A DNA stretch of 64,000 bases from Lutibacter flavus (GTDB lineage Bacteria > Bacteroidota > Bacteroidia > Flavobacteriales > Flavobacteriaceae), in the NCBI RefSeq assembly GCF_900188355.1, contig NZ_FZNX01000004.1, positions 1 to 64,000 on the forward strand. The letters run 5' to 3'. Positions within the stretch are counted from its first letter, which is position 1. Every line of letters starts with the position of its first letter. Made by a program: the position numbers and the translations under genes. Of the stretch, positions 55,366-63,395 are shown in pieces. Below the pieces are notes generated by a model that saw only the letters and a list, made by a program, of their open reading frames with translations, was not told the DNA's origin and did not search any database.

Positions 55366-58300
55366 TTAAAAAACTGCTTTTAATTGAATTGTACCTGTAT
55401 GAATTGTAGAAGATGTTTCACTTTTTCTTCCTAAGTAATTTAAGTTTAAATTTAAGTAGGAATTAATTTTTCGGTAAAATAATATACTCCAAGTATAGTT
55501 TCTTTCAGGTTGCAAACCTTCTAGCATTTGGTAAGCAATTGGGGAGTTTTTATTGCCTGAAAAATTATTATTGAATAGATTGAAATCGGCTTTTAATAAA
55601 TTTTTAGGATTGTTGGCATAGTTGATTTCAATTCCAAATTTTTGTGATTCTAAAGTTTCAAAATCACCAATCTGATTTTCTTTCTTTTTTAATTCATAAA
55701 ACAAAGATAAATAGGTGCTATTGTTGTAATAATAAGAGAATTTAGGCAGTAATGAATTGTTTTGTAACATATAGTTCCTATTGCTATAATTTAATGATGC
55801 AATATTGTTTTTCGAATTACTTAAATCGAAATTAAATTGCCAAAAAGTGCCTAATTTATGTTCAAATTGTATTCTATGCATTTTAATTTTATTTTCTAAA
55901 TCATCAATAGTTGTGGTGTTTTTATTTTGAGATTTTATAAAATTATAAGTTGTTGAAAAATGCTTTTTCCCTTTATTAAAAAAGAAACTGTTGTTTAAAT
56001 TGAAATTCAATCCTAATAAATTTATGTTGCTAATATCAAAAGGATTTAAGTTAAATGTGTTGTCAATTTTTTTTTGTTTATTATCAATTAAAATATTGGT
56101 TTGATTGTAAAAATGCGAAAATAATTTTTTAATTCCTGTTGCAGCATTCCATTGTTGAGGATTAATTGAAAGCGACTGTGTAAATTTATTTTGATGTGTT
56201 GCAATATAATTTACAGTTGGTAATATAATTCTTAAATAGGTGGCTTGGTCTGCAAATTGTGCTATTTCAAATTCATTTAATTCCTTAATTCCATTGTTAT
56301 TATAATCTATCCAAGTATAAAATCCTTGCCCAGGTTCAGTTTTAATATAGGTGAAATCTTGTTGAGGTAAATTTCCAGAAAGTGTTTGATAAACAGTATT
56401 AAACGATAAAAACTGATTGAATAATTGTTGTTTATAAACTATTTTAGAATTTAAAGATTCTTCGTTGTTAAAGTTTTTATTAGCAACAGTTCTATAATTG
56501 ATATAAGCTTTTAAGTTTGATGAATTTGTGTTTATTAAAGTTGATTTTAAATAATAGGTTTGTGATTTGTTAACTTGTTCAAAATTATTGCTTTGAATAC
56601 TATCTGTTGTTCTAAAGTTAACTCCAAATTGAGTATACACATTGGTTGAATCTCCAACACCAAAAAAGGCTTCATATTCATTAAATTTATGACTTGAATT
56701 AATAAGTGAATTTGTTGAAATTTCAGTTCTTTTATTGCTTTCACTATTTAAAATAAAGCCATACCAACTTTTTGAAAGATTGTATTTAGTTTGAATAAAA
56801 CTCCTTGAAAAAACTCCCTTTTCATATGAAGTTTCGTTATTTAATAAACTACTATTAAAATTTATTGAAATATTTTTATTGTTTAAACTCCCAATTAAAT
56901 AGTGTTTATTTCCTTTGAAAGAATTGCTAAATTCTAAGTTTTCAAATAAGTAGTTTATCGAACTGTTATTTTTATTTGAAAGTTCTAAAGCAGTACTTAT
57001 TAATTTTTGATTTCCAGATAAAGTTTCCAGATTCCAATCTCTATTAAATTCTATATTTTGAATACGTTCAACACTTTTAAACTTATCGTTAATAAAATCA
57101 AATTTTACAGCACTTTTTAATTGCCATTTTTTTTGAAAAATAATTTGATCCCAGCCTAATTTTGTAGCCAATCCATCATTTTCTGTATCATCAATTGTTG
57201 AAAATAAATTTTGATCATTTGTACCAAATGCAGTTTCCGCATTAATAGTAGTTTTTAACGTTGGACTATAAGAAGCTTTAAAAACAGCTATTTGTAGTTT
57301 GTTTGGTGCAATTAACTGAATTACAGGATTATAATTCCCTGAATTTTCGCCAACATATTCAAATATTTTACCAAGAGCAATTACATCTTTTAACACATAA
57401 CTACCTAAATTTCCTCCTATATATGTGAAGGCTACATTGTATAATTCATCAGTTTCATTGGTCGAATATTCAAAAATTTCATCAATCCCAATTAGCGTTT
57501 TTTTGTATAAAATTTTGTCTTCTGAATAGGTATCAAGATAGGCAGAAGGAGTAACCATTTTTTTTAGATTGTTTCCAGCATCAGCTAACAACTGTTTTTG
57601 TTCAGTAGATAAATCTTGCTCTAAAGGTTGATTTTTAAGATCGTTTTCATTGTAAAAATAGCCGCTAATAGAAAGTTTCTCGCTTTTATAATCAACATTA
57701 TTATAAGTTATAAAACGCGTATATACTCTGTCGGTATATTGGTATTCTGCAGAAACTCGCATATTCCCAGTAATTGGATATGTAGTTGTAAAGGTTATTT
57801 CTGCAGTATTATAATCAATAATATAATCGTTGTCTTCACCACGTTTTAATTGTTGTCCGTTCACATAAATTTGCTCAGTGCCTGATAAAATTAAAATGTA
57901 TGTATTATTAAGGTCGGATAAGTTGTAAGGACCTTGATTCCCTTCTTGTCCATTAAATTGTACTTTTTTGTATTTCCCTTGTACAATTGCTCCTGAGGTT
58001 TGCACATTTATTTCTGAATTTTCATTTTTAATTTTTGCTTTAACTGCTAAGCCAGATACTTTTTTATTAAAATTTAAAAAATAAGTTTCTCTATTATTTA
58101 AATAAATATCTCCGGCATTTATACTCCAGTTGTCGCTAAAAAGTTCAATGAAAACTCTGTCAAATTCATTTAATTTATACGTATTTCCATTTTCTTGAAC
58201 CGGTAAATTTGTATCAATAATAGATGCTTTTAGAGTTACTTTATCAGATAATTTACCAGCTATTTGCAAATCTAAAGTTGAATTAACAACGCCATTTTGA

Positions 58301-58755
58301 TTATTACCAACAGTTAGTCCTCTAGTGATATTTCCAACAGTATTTAACCCGTCAAATGGTTTATAAGGTAATTTTTGTATGTTGGTGGTTAAACTATAAA
58401 GTTGCGATAAATTTGAAGAATTTGGTACAATTAATTTTTCATCGAACTTAAAATATTTTTTAGTTAAAAAATCTGGGTATTTCGTATATTTAACAATAAC
58501 TTCATTAAATTTTGTATCATTTTTGCGATTGAAAATTAAAAGAGCTTTAGAAAAGTCAACTATATAATTTGAGGTGTCAATTTTAATTGAATCGTTAGTA
58601 AAAACTTTGAAATTGAAAGGGGCAATACTAACGGAATCTATTCTAATAGTATCATTTTTAACTAAAAAGGATTTTTTATGAATGTTTTTGGACTGAATTT
58701 GAGCATTGGAAATAACGCTAACCAAAAGAAACAATAAGAGTAATCCTTTTTTCAT
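55366..58755 (-). CDS. Large predicted outer-membrane beta-barrel protein
   Basis: The 1129-residue protein has a signal peptide (about 1-18, SNAQ) and long stretches of alternating beta-strands with a terminal aromatic (TIQLKAVF), typical of big outer-membrane barrels. Residues about 140-220 contain NITRGLTVGNNQNG, then LDLQIAGKLSDKVTLKASIID and NEFDRVFIELFSDNW. As I recall, similar RG-x-VGNNQ blocks occur in the giant T9SS translocon SprA, but this is much shorter than SprA. Residues 280-345 look like an Ig-like or plug domain (YNLSDLNNTYILILSG). Function unknown; it could belong to a surface export or anchoring system. Confidence 0.72.
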   Translation of the reverse strand: MKKGLLLLFLLVSVISNAQIQSKNIHKKSFLVKNDTIRIDSVSIAPFNFKVFTNDSIKIDTSNYIVDFSKALLIFNRKNDTKFNEVIVKYTKYPDFLTKKYFKFDEKLIVPNSSNLSQLYSLTTNIQKLPYKPFDGLNTVGNITRGLTVGNNQNGVVNSTLDLQIAGKLSDKVTLKASIIDTNLPVQENGNTYKLNEFDRVFIELFSDNWSINAGDIYLNNRETYFLNFNKKVSGLAVKAKIKNENSEINVQTSGAIVQGKYKKVQFNGQEGNQGPYNLSDLNNTYILILSGTEQIYVNGQQLKRGEDNDYIIDYNTAEITFTTTYPITGNMRVSAEYQYTDRVYTRFITYNNVDYKSEKLSISGYFYNENDLKNQPLEQDLSTEQKQLLADAGNNLKKMVTPSAYLDTYSEDKILYKKTLIGIDEIFEYSTNETDELYNVAFTYIGGNLGSYVLKDVIALGKIFEYVGENSGNYNPVIQLIAPNKLQIAVFKASYSPTLKTTINAETAFGTNDQNLFSTIDDTENDGLATKLGWDQIIFQKKWQLKSAVKFDFINDKFKSVERIQNIEFNRDWNLETLSGNQKLISTALELSNKNNSSINYLFENLEFSNSFKGNKHYLIGSLNNKNISINFNSSLLNNETSYEKGVFSRSFIQTKYNLSKSWYGFILNSESNKRTEISTNSLINSSHKFNEYEAFFGVGDSTNVYTQFGVNFRTTDSIQSNNFEQVNKSQTYYLKSTLINTNSSNLKAYINYRTVANKNFNNEESLNSKIVYKQQLFNQFLSFNTVYQTLSGNLPQQDFTYIKTEPGQGFYTWIDYNNNGIKELNEFEIAQFADQATYLRIILPTVNYIATHQNKFTQSLSINPQQWNAATGIKKLFSHFYNQTNILIDNKQKKIDNTFNLNPFDISNINLLGLNFNLNNSFFFNKGKKHFSTTYNFIKSQNKNTTTIDDLENKIKMHRIQFEHKLGTFWQFNFDLSNSKNNIASLNYSNRNYMLQNNSLLPKFSYYYNNSTYLSLFYELKKKENQIGDFETLESQKFGIEINYANNPKNLLKADFNLFNNNFSGNKNSPIAYQMLEGLQPERNYTWSILFYRKINSYLNLNLNYLGRKSETSSTIHTGTIQLKAVF

Positions 58756-58778
58756 TTTTTAAACTAACGATATTTTAA

Positions 58779-58786
58779 CAAAAATA
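58779..58786 (-). promoter_or_regulatory. Promoter -7 element (TATTTTTG) of the large barrel gene
   Basis: The plus strand reads CAAAAATA: an exact minus-strand TAnnTTTG match 24 bp upstream of the start, located between this gene and ogt. Confidence 0.62.
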
Positions 58787-58788
58787 GT

Positions 58789-59286
58789 TTAAAATAATGA
58801 TTGTTGTGTGGATGGATTTTCGTGCTCTAACAGCCATTTTTTTCGCCATATTCCACCAGCATAACCGGTTAAAGAACCATCACTTCCAATAATTCGATGA
58901 CAAGGAATGATAATCCAAATTGGATTTTTTCCATTAGCAAAAGCAACTGCTCTAATCGCTTTTACATCGCCTAATTTTTTGCTTTGCTCTAAATAAGATC
59001 GGGTTTTTCCATAGGGAACTTTTAATAATTCATTCCAAACTTTATTTTGAAATTCGGTTCCTTTTGGGTTTAATTTTAAATTAAAATCAGTTCGTTTCTT
59101 ATTGAAATATTCCTCTAATTGCAACACACAATCTTTCAAACATTCAGGAATTTCTTGTGAGTTATCAATTTTTTCATCAATAACAGAAACTGAACTAATT
59201 CCGTTCTCATTTCCAATAATTTTTGCGGTTCCAATTGGTGTTTTGTAATATGTTATTTGGATTTGTTCCAGCTCGCTAAAGTTCAT
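58789..59286 (-). CDS. ogt: Methylated-DNA-protein cysteine methyltransferase
   Basis: The 165-residue protein has the O6-alkylguanine-DNA alkyltransferase core: FQNKVWNELLKVPYGKTRSYLEQSK, AVRA...ANGKNPI (here AIRAVAFANGKNPIWIIIPCHRI) with the acceptor Cys in PCHR, and GYAGGIWRKKWLLEHE. It transfers the alkyl group from O6-alkylguanine to itself. The length fits Ogt-type stand-alone enzymes without the Ada regulatory domain. It lies 33 bp upstream of the large barrel gene, which has its own -7 element. Confidence 0.93.
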   Translation of the reverse strand: MNFSELEQIQITYYKTPIGTAKIIGNENGISSVSVIDEKIDNSQEIPECLKDCVLQLEEYFNKKRTDFNLKLNPKGTEFQNKVWNELLKVPYGKTRSYLEQSKKLGDVKAIRAVAFANGKNPIWIIIPCHRIIGSDGSLTGYAGGIWRKKWLLEHENPSTQQSLF

Positions 59287-59430
59287 TTATTAAATTTAAA
59301 TATACATTTATTTAAAAGAACTTACCAATTGTTAAGAAAAAATGTATTTTTTTATGCAAAAAGATTTATAAAATTTAATTAAACTAACTTTACAGTGTTA
59401 ATTTAATATTTGATTTTAAATTGCGTAGCT

Positions 59431-59793
59431 ATGAAAAATTTGAAGTTTGGTATTATTATATTTTTTGTTTCAACAATATTTTCTTGTAAAAGTGATGATG
59501 AAATTAGCTTATCGCATAAGTTGGTTGGGGAATGGTTGCGAACTGATTTTAGTGATGAGATAGAGTTTAAACTAATTTTTAACGCTGATAATGTTGGGTA
59601 TAGAACCTTTAAAACGGCCACTAGTGAAACTGAAATAACTTCTTCTGCTATTCATTTTAATTGGAGTACAGATGAGAATATTTTAACCTTTAGTGAATTG
59701 GATGAAGCAATTACAACTTCCTTTTCCTTTAATTCAGAAGGAGAACTTATATTAAAGGATTATTCGGATTTACCGTTTATAAGAATAGAATAG
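59431..59793 (+). CDS. Small lipoprotein, lipocalin-like
   Basis: The 120-residue protein has a lipobox (STIFSC, Cys about 19) and a beta-rich mature part (KLVGEWLRTDF, EIEFKLIFNADNVGYRTF, IHFNWSTDENILTFSEL) that looks like the lipocalin-like or META-like lipoproteins common in Flavobacteriia. I choose the ATG at 59431 because MKNLKFGIII starts a proper lipoprotein signal; the open frame extends seven codons to a TTG at 59410. A near-consensus -7 (TAACTTTA, about 59386-59393) lies upstream. Its stop is 2 bp from the end of convergent tatD. Confidence 0.8.
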   Translation: MKNLKFGIIIFFVSTIFSCKSDDEISLSHKLVGEWLRTDFSDEIEFKLIFNADNVGYRTFKTATSETEITSSAIHFNWSTDENILTFSELDEAITTSFSFNSEGELILKDYSDLPFIRIE

Positions 59794-59795
59794 TA

Positions 59796-60563
59796 TTAGA
59801 TTCCAAAAACGTCTTTTGAGTTTTGTGTAGTTATCTCCGCAATTTCTTGTGGACTTAATTTATATATTTCTACTAATTTATCTAAAACTTTGGTAATATA
59901 ACTACTTTCGTTTCTTTTTCCTCTAAAAGGTGTTGGAGCTAAATAAGGAGCATCTGTTTCTAGTACAATATGTTCCAAAGGAATTTCATTTAAAAACTGA
60001 TCAATTTTTCCATTTTTAAAAGTAACTACACCACCAATTCCTAATTTCATATTGTAGGAAATAGCCTTTTTGGCTTGTTCTAAAGTTCCCGTAAAGCAAT
60101 GAAATATTCCAAATAGTTTATCATCTTTTTCTTCTTCTAAAATTTCAAAAATTTCATCAAAAGCATCTCTGCAATGAATTACAATTGGCAGGTTTTTTTC
60201 TTTAGCCCAACTTATTTGGGTTTTAAAAGCATATTGCTGTTGTTTTAAAAATGTTTTATCCCAATACAAATCGATTCCAATTTCTCCAACTGCATAAAAA
60301 CTTCTTTTATCTAACTTTTTTTTCACAAAAGCAAGCTCTTCAGCTACATTTTCTTTTACATGTGTTGGGTGCAAACCCATCATTAAAAATATATTGTTTG
60401 GAAAGGAATTTTCCAAATCTAACATAGCATCTAAATAAGTAGAATCAATTGCAGGAATAAAAAAACGTGAAACCCCCGCATCAATTGCACGTTGAATCAT
60501 TTCATCTCTGTCTTCGCTAAATTGTTCGCTATATAAATGGGTGTGCGTATCTGTAATTATCAT
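59796..60563 (-). CDS. TatD family metal-dependent hydrolase
   Basis: The 255-residue TIM-barrel hydrolase has metal-ligand motifs IITDTHTHLY, GLHPTHVKEN, GEIGIDLYWD, IHCRDAFDEIFEIL, FHCFTGTLEQA and ETDAPYLAPTPFRGKRNES, with the last Asp typical of TatD DNases. TatD proteins are Mg/Mn-dependent nucleases thought to act in DNA repair or quality control. The open frame reaches 60614, but the leading 17 residues (MTLFFFLDQLVF...) are not part of the family, and the ATG at 60563 gives the normal start. Confidence 0.93.
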   Translation of the reverse strand: MIITDTHTHLYSEQFSEDRDEMIQRAIDAGVSRFFIPAIDSTYLDAMLDLENSFPNNIFLMMGLHPTHVKENVAEELAFVKKKLDKRSFYAVGEIGIDLYWDKTFLKQQQYAFKTQISWAKEKNLPIVIHCRDAFDEIFEILEEEKDDKLFGIFHCFTGTLEQAKKAISYNMKLGIGGVVTFKNGKIDQFLNEIPLEHIVLETDAPYLAPTPFRGKRNESSYITKVLDKLVEIYKLSPQEIAEITTQNSKDVFGI

Positions 60564-60612
60564 TGGGCAAAAATAACTAAAAACAAGTTGGTCTAAAAAG
60601 AAAAAAAGCGTC

Positions 60613-60632
60613 ATTCTGAACTGTTTCAGAAT
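60613..60632. repeat. Short hairpin of the TCATTCTGAA repeat type
   Basis: ATTCTGAA-CTGT-TTCAGAAT inside GTCATTCTGAACTGTTTCAG, an intergenic motif I recall as common in Flavobacteriaceae. It lies between tatD and the anti-sigma-like gene. Confidence 0.6.
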
Positions 60633-60699
60633 CTCACCTTACTTTTTATCAATTATTATGTGAACCTGAAATAAATTTAGGCTGAAAATAGTGTAGTTT

Positions 60700-61467
60700 T
60701 TACAATTTCTTCAATAACTTTTTCGCTTGCTCAAATTCCTCAGTACTTTCAGGGATGGTTTTTAATACTTCTTTACAAGCTTCAAAATTTTCTTGTTTTA
60801 GTAAGTTCAATGCTTTGTACCAAGTTGCTTTGTATTTAAAAGCAGAGTCCCCTTCAGAAATTGAATTAAAAATAGTTTCAGCTTGGCTAAATTGATCCAT
60901 CTCGGTTAAACAAATCCCTTTGTATAATTGTATTTCAACATCGTTCGGTAATTGTTCTTCTAAAATAGTTAATTGTGCAAAAGCAGTTTTATAATTTTTG
61001 TTGTTAAAAGCTTCTTCAGCTTTATTAATGGTTTCATTATTATCGCCTCTTACAACTAATTCTAAACTATTATGTTTTGAAAAATCACTATAAACAGGTT
61101 TCCCATTTTTAAATATGAAAAAACCAATTAATAAGGCAATACTTGCTGCAATCATTAAATTACGATAACGTTTTAACGAAATTACCTTTGTTTCAGAAGT
61201 CTTGGTCTTCGTTATGGTCTTAGTCTCGGTCTGAATTTTATCCTTAATATAAGTTGAACCTAATTCTGTTAATGTATTTCTTAGTTCTTTTTCAGCTTCT
61301 TCATTTTCAAATTTTGATGAAAGGGAAGTTTCAAGAGCTTTGTAAATTTCAAATTCTTGTTTAAAATCAGCATCAGAATTCAATCTTTCTTCAAAAGATA
61401 TTTTTTCTGTTTCGGTGAGTTCATTGTTTAAAAACTTATCAAACTCTAAATATTTTAATTCTTCCAT
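60700..61467 (-). CDS. Probable membrane anti-sigma factor with TPR domain
   Basis: The 255-residue protein has a cytoplasmic N-terminal segment (FDKFLNNELTETEKISFEERLNSDADFKQEFE) like the zinc-less anti-sigma region of Bacteroidota. A single membrane helix follows (about 107-122, LMIAASIALLIGFFIF), then an extracytoplasmic TPR region (about 145-255; AEEAFNNKNYKTAFAQL, AETIFNSISEGDSAFKYKATWYKALNLL). It starts 1 bp after the ECF sigma gene, so it is translationally linked. It most likely holds the sigma factor inactive until a signal at the TPR part releases it. Confidence 0.8.
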   Translation of the reverse strand: MEELKYLEFDKFLNNELTETEKISFEERLNSDADFKQEFEIYKALETSLSSKFENEEAEKELRNTLTELGSTYIKDKIQTETKTITKTKTSETKVISLKRYRNLMIAASIALLIGFFIFKNGKPVYSDFSKHNSLELVVRGDNNETINKAEEAFNNKNYKTAFAQLTILEEQLPNDVEIQLYKGICLTEMDQFSQAETIFNSISEGDSAFKYKATWYKALNLLKQENFEACKEVLKTIPESTEEFEQAKKLLKKL

Positions 61468-61468
61468 T

Positions 61469-62050
61469 TTAGTACCCTTTTAGTTGTTGAAATTCATTTG
61501 AATTTTTCACAAGCTGGGTTAATTTACCCATACATTGCGATTTCTTCTTACGAGCATAACCATAAGTTACGCCTAAAAACTCAGCAACTTCTTCCATCGA
61601 CTTTATTTTGAATGTAGCTTTTAATAATTCCTGGCATTTTACACCTAATTCTTTAAACTTTGATTCAAAAAGCTGACTTTGTTGTTCAAAAATTTCAGTT
61701 TCTTCAACTTGTTGTTCGTGCTCGTCTTTAATAGATGCTTCATCTTCTAAAATTGTTACCCTATTATTTCCTCTTTTTTTAAGTTCATTTAACCACCTTC
61801 TTTTACATAATAAATAAAAGTAGGCATCGAACGGACACGTAAGTATAAATTTTTTCTCTTTTGCTTGGTTGTAAATAGTTACCAATGTTTCTTGAATAAT
61901 GTCCTGTGCATCGTCTGCATTTCCATTATTTTTTCTAACATAGGCCACTATTTTATGCGAAAACTTCTCATATAGTTTAGAAAGCACCCTGCTGTCATTC
62001 TTAAGTAGTGCCTCTATATATATATGATCTGCGTGTGGTTTCTTATTCAT
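61469..62050 (-). CDS. ECF-type RNA polymerase sigma factor
   Basis: The 193-residue protein has sigma region 2 (LSKLYEKFSHKIVAYVRKNNG, NADDAQDIIQETLVTIYNQ, CPFDAYFYLLCKRRWLNELKKRG) and region 4 (VKCQELLKATFKIKSMEEVAEFLGVTYGYARKKKSQCMGKL), and no regions 1 or 3, so it is an ECF sigma. It is in an operon with a membrane TPR protein likely to be its anti-sigma factor and is divergent from a lipoprotein gene. Two promoters with a shared non-housekeeping motif (62096 and 63323) are candidates for its regulon. Confidence 0.9.
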   Translation of the reverse strand: MNKKPHADHIYIEALLKNDSRVLSKLYEKFSHKIVAYVRKNNGNADDAQDIIQETLVTIYNQAKEKKFILTCPFDAYFYLLCKRRWLNELKKRGNNRVTILEDEASIKDEHEQQVEETEIFEQQSQLFESKFKELGVKCQELLKATFKIKSMEEVAEFLGVTYGYARKKKSQCMGKLTQLVKNSNEFQQLKGY

Positions 62051-62095
62051 TTACAATTGTTAATTGTAGCTAATTTAAAATTTTTTTCACAATAA

Positions 62096-62138
62096 GGGGT
62101 AACAAATTTAAAAGAGGTTTGATATGTAAGTGTAATAC
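62096..62138 (+). promoter_or_regulatory. Putative ECF-sigma promoter, copy 1
   Basis: GGGGTAACAAA (from 62096) and, 18 bases after the GTAAC, ATATGTAAGTGTAATAC (62122-62138). The ungapped alignment with 63323-63365 matches at the first 11 bases and at 14 of the 17 bases of the -10-like block, while the spacer between is unlike. No TAnnTTTG element is present. Confidence 0.68.
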
Positions 62139-62179
62139 AAATTTAAAAACAAAAATATAAACAATAAAATCAGAAACAA

Positions 62180-63238
62180 ATGAAAACACAAACACAAAAT
62201 TTCACAAACTTAAAAAATAGTAAAGTAGTGAGTAGGATTTTAAAAAATGTATTAGGATTATCAATAGTAGCAATTTTTGCTAGTTGTGTTCCAGATGGAG
62301 GAAACGATTTGGAAATTTTAGAACCACAACCAGATGGGATTGCATTAAACAACAGATTTCAAGAAAATAGAATTGATGCAGTACAAGAGTTTACAATTGA
62401 TGCTGTAACTGGAGGAATGATTACCGGAGCTCAAGGAACAAATGTAACTTTTCAAGCAAATTCTTTTGGAATAAATGGAAGTTTGATTACTGGAAATGTA
62501 ACTATAGAATTAATTGAAATTTACGATAAAGCTTCAATGTTATTAAAAAACAAATCTACTTTAGGAATGAGAGTTAACGGAGATAAAGAAGCATTAAAAT
62601 CGGCGGGAGAGTTTTTTATCAATGCAAAACAAGGAGCTAATGAATTAGATTTATTAGAAATGGCCGCTGTTGAAAGTAGACCAGTAGATTTTGCAGATTT
62701 AGATGGTGGAATGCAAATTTTTAGAGGTGGTGAAGATAATGATTGTGATGGAATTGATGACGATTGTGATTGGGTAGCAGCTGATGAAGATGGGAATGGA
62801 GAACAAGATGATGCGCAAATTAGAGATGCTCAAGGTGCAGATGGTGCATTTGCAACTTATAATTATAATATTGGAACGTTTGGATGGACAAACCTTGATA
62901 GATGGTATAATTATGCAGGCGCAACAACTGAAATTTTTATTGATGTTCCAGATGGTTATAATGCAGATAATTGTGCGGTTTACTTATCGTATGATGGAGA
63001 GCCAACAGCATTGGCAAGAATGGATGTTTACAATACAAGTTTAGAGATGTTTACAGAACATTATGGATTAATTCCTGTTGGAATTGGAGTTCACATTATA
63101 ATGGTAACTGAAATTGAAGGGCAATTACATTATGCAATTCAGGGAACAACAATTGTTGATGATCACGTTGAAATAATTTCAAGCTTAAGTCCAATATCTC
63201 AACCTGCTTTAGAAAGTTTAATAAATGGATTGCCATAA
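62180..63238 (+). CDS. Lipoprotein of the ECF-sigma locus, copy 1
   Basis: The 352-residue protein has a lipoprotein signal (about 1-35, VAIFASC then VPDGGND) preceded by an unusually long basic stretch (TQNFTNLKNSKVVSRILKN). The mature part begins DAVQEFTIDAVTGGMITGAQGT.V.F.ANSFG, with a ZU5- or carboxypeptidase-regulatory-like look (VTIELIEIYDKASMLLKNKSTLG), then an acidic Asp-rich segment (DNDCDGIDDDCDW...DEDGNGEQDD) that resembles a Ca-binding motif. It is followed by a close paralog. It probably sits in the outer membrane and is controlled by the divergent ECF sigma factor. Confidence 0.8.
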   Translation: MKTQTQNFTNLKNSKVVSRILKNVLGLSIVAIFASCVPDGGNDLEILEPQPDGIALNNRFQENRIDAVQEFTIDAVTGGMITGAQGTNVTFQANSFGINGSLITGNVTIELIEIYDKASMLLKNKSTLGMRVNGDKEALKSAGEFFINAKQGANELDLLEMAAVESRPVDFADLDGGMQIFRGGEDNDCDGIDDDCDWVAADEDGNGEQDDAQIRDAQGADGAFATYNYNIGTFGWTNLDRWYNYAGATTEIFIDVPDGYNADNCAVYLSYDGEPTALARMDVYNTSLEMFTEHYGLIPVGIGVHIIMVTEIEGQLHYAIQGTTIVDDHVEIISSLSPISQPALESLINGLP

Positions 63239-63285
63239 ATAATATTACAGTTAGTGAACAGTTAGAAAATAGGTTAATAACTGGG

Positions 63286-63317
63286 AAAGACTATCAATTT
63301 TGGTAGTCTTTTTTTTT
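63286..63317 (+). terminator. Terminator between the tandem lipoprotein genes
   Basis: AAGACTATCA-ATTT-TGGTAGTCTT (one G-T pair) followed by a T-run. It separates the two paralogs into independent transcripts. Confidence 0.85.
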
Positions 63318-63322
63318 AAAAG

Positions 63323-63365
63323 GGGGTAACAAAATAGTGTGCCTGTTTATATATAAATGTAAAAC
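63323..63365 (+). promoter_or_regulatory. Putative ECF-sigma promoter, copy 2
   Basis: GGGGTAACAAA (from 63323) and ATATATAAATGTAAAAC (63349-63365) with the same 18-base spacing as copy 1. The start codon is at 63396. Confidence 0.68.
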
Positions 63366-63395
63366 TAATTGAAAAACAATAAAATTTAAAATATT

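Noticed and set aside
60564-60614. Signal-like N-terminal extension of TatD
   Set aside because: The hydrophobic 17 residues are outside the family and the internal ATG gives the normal start.
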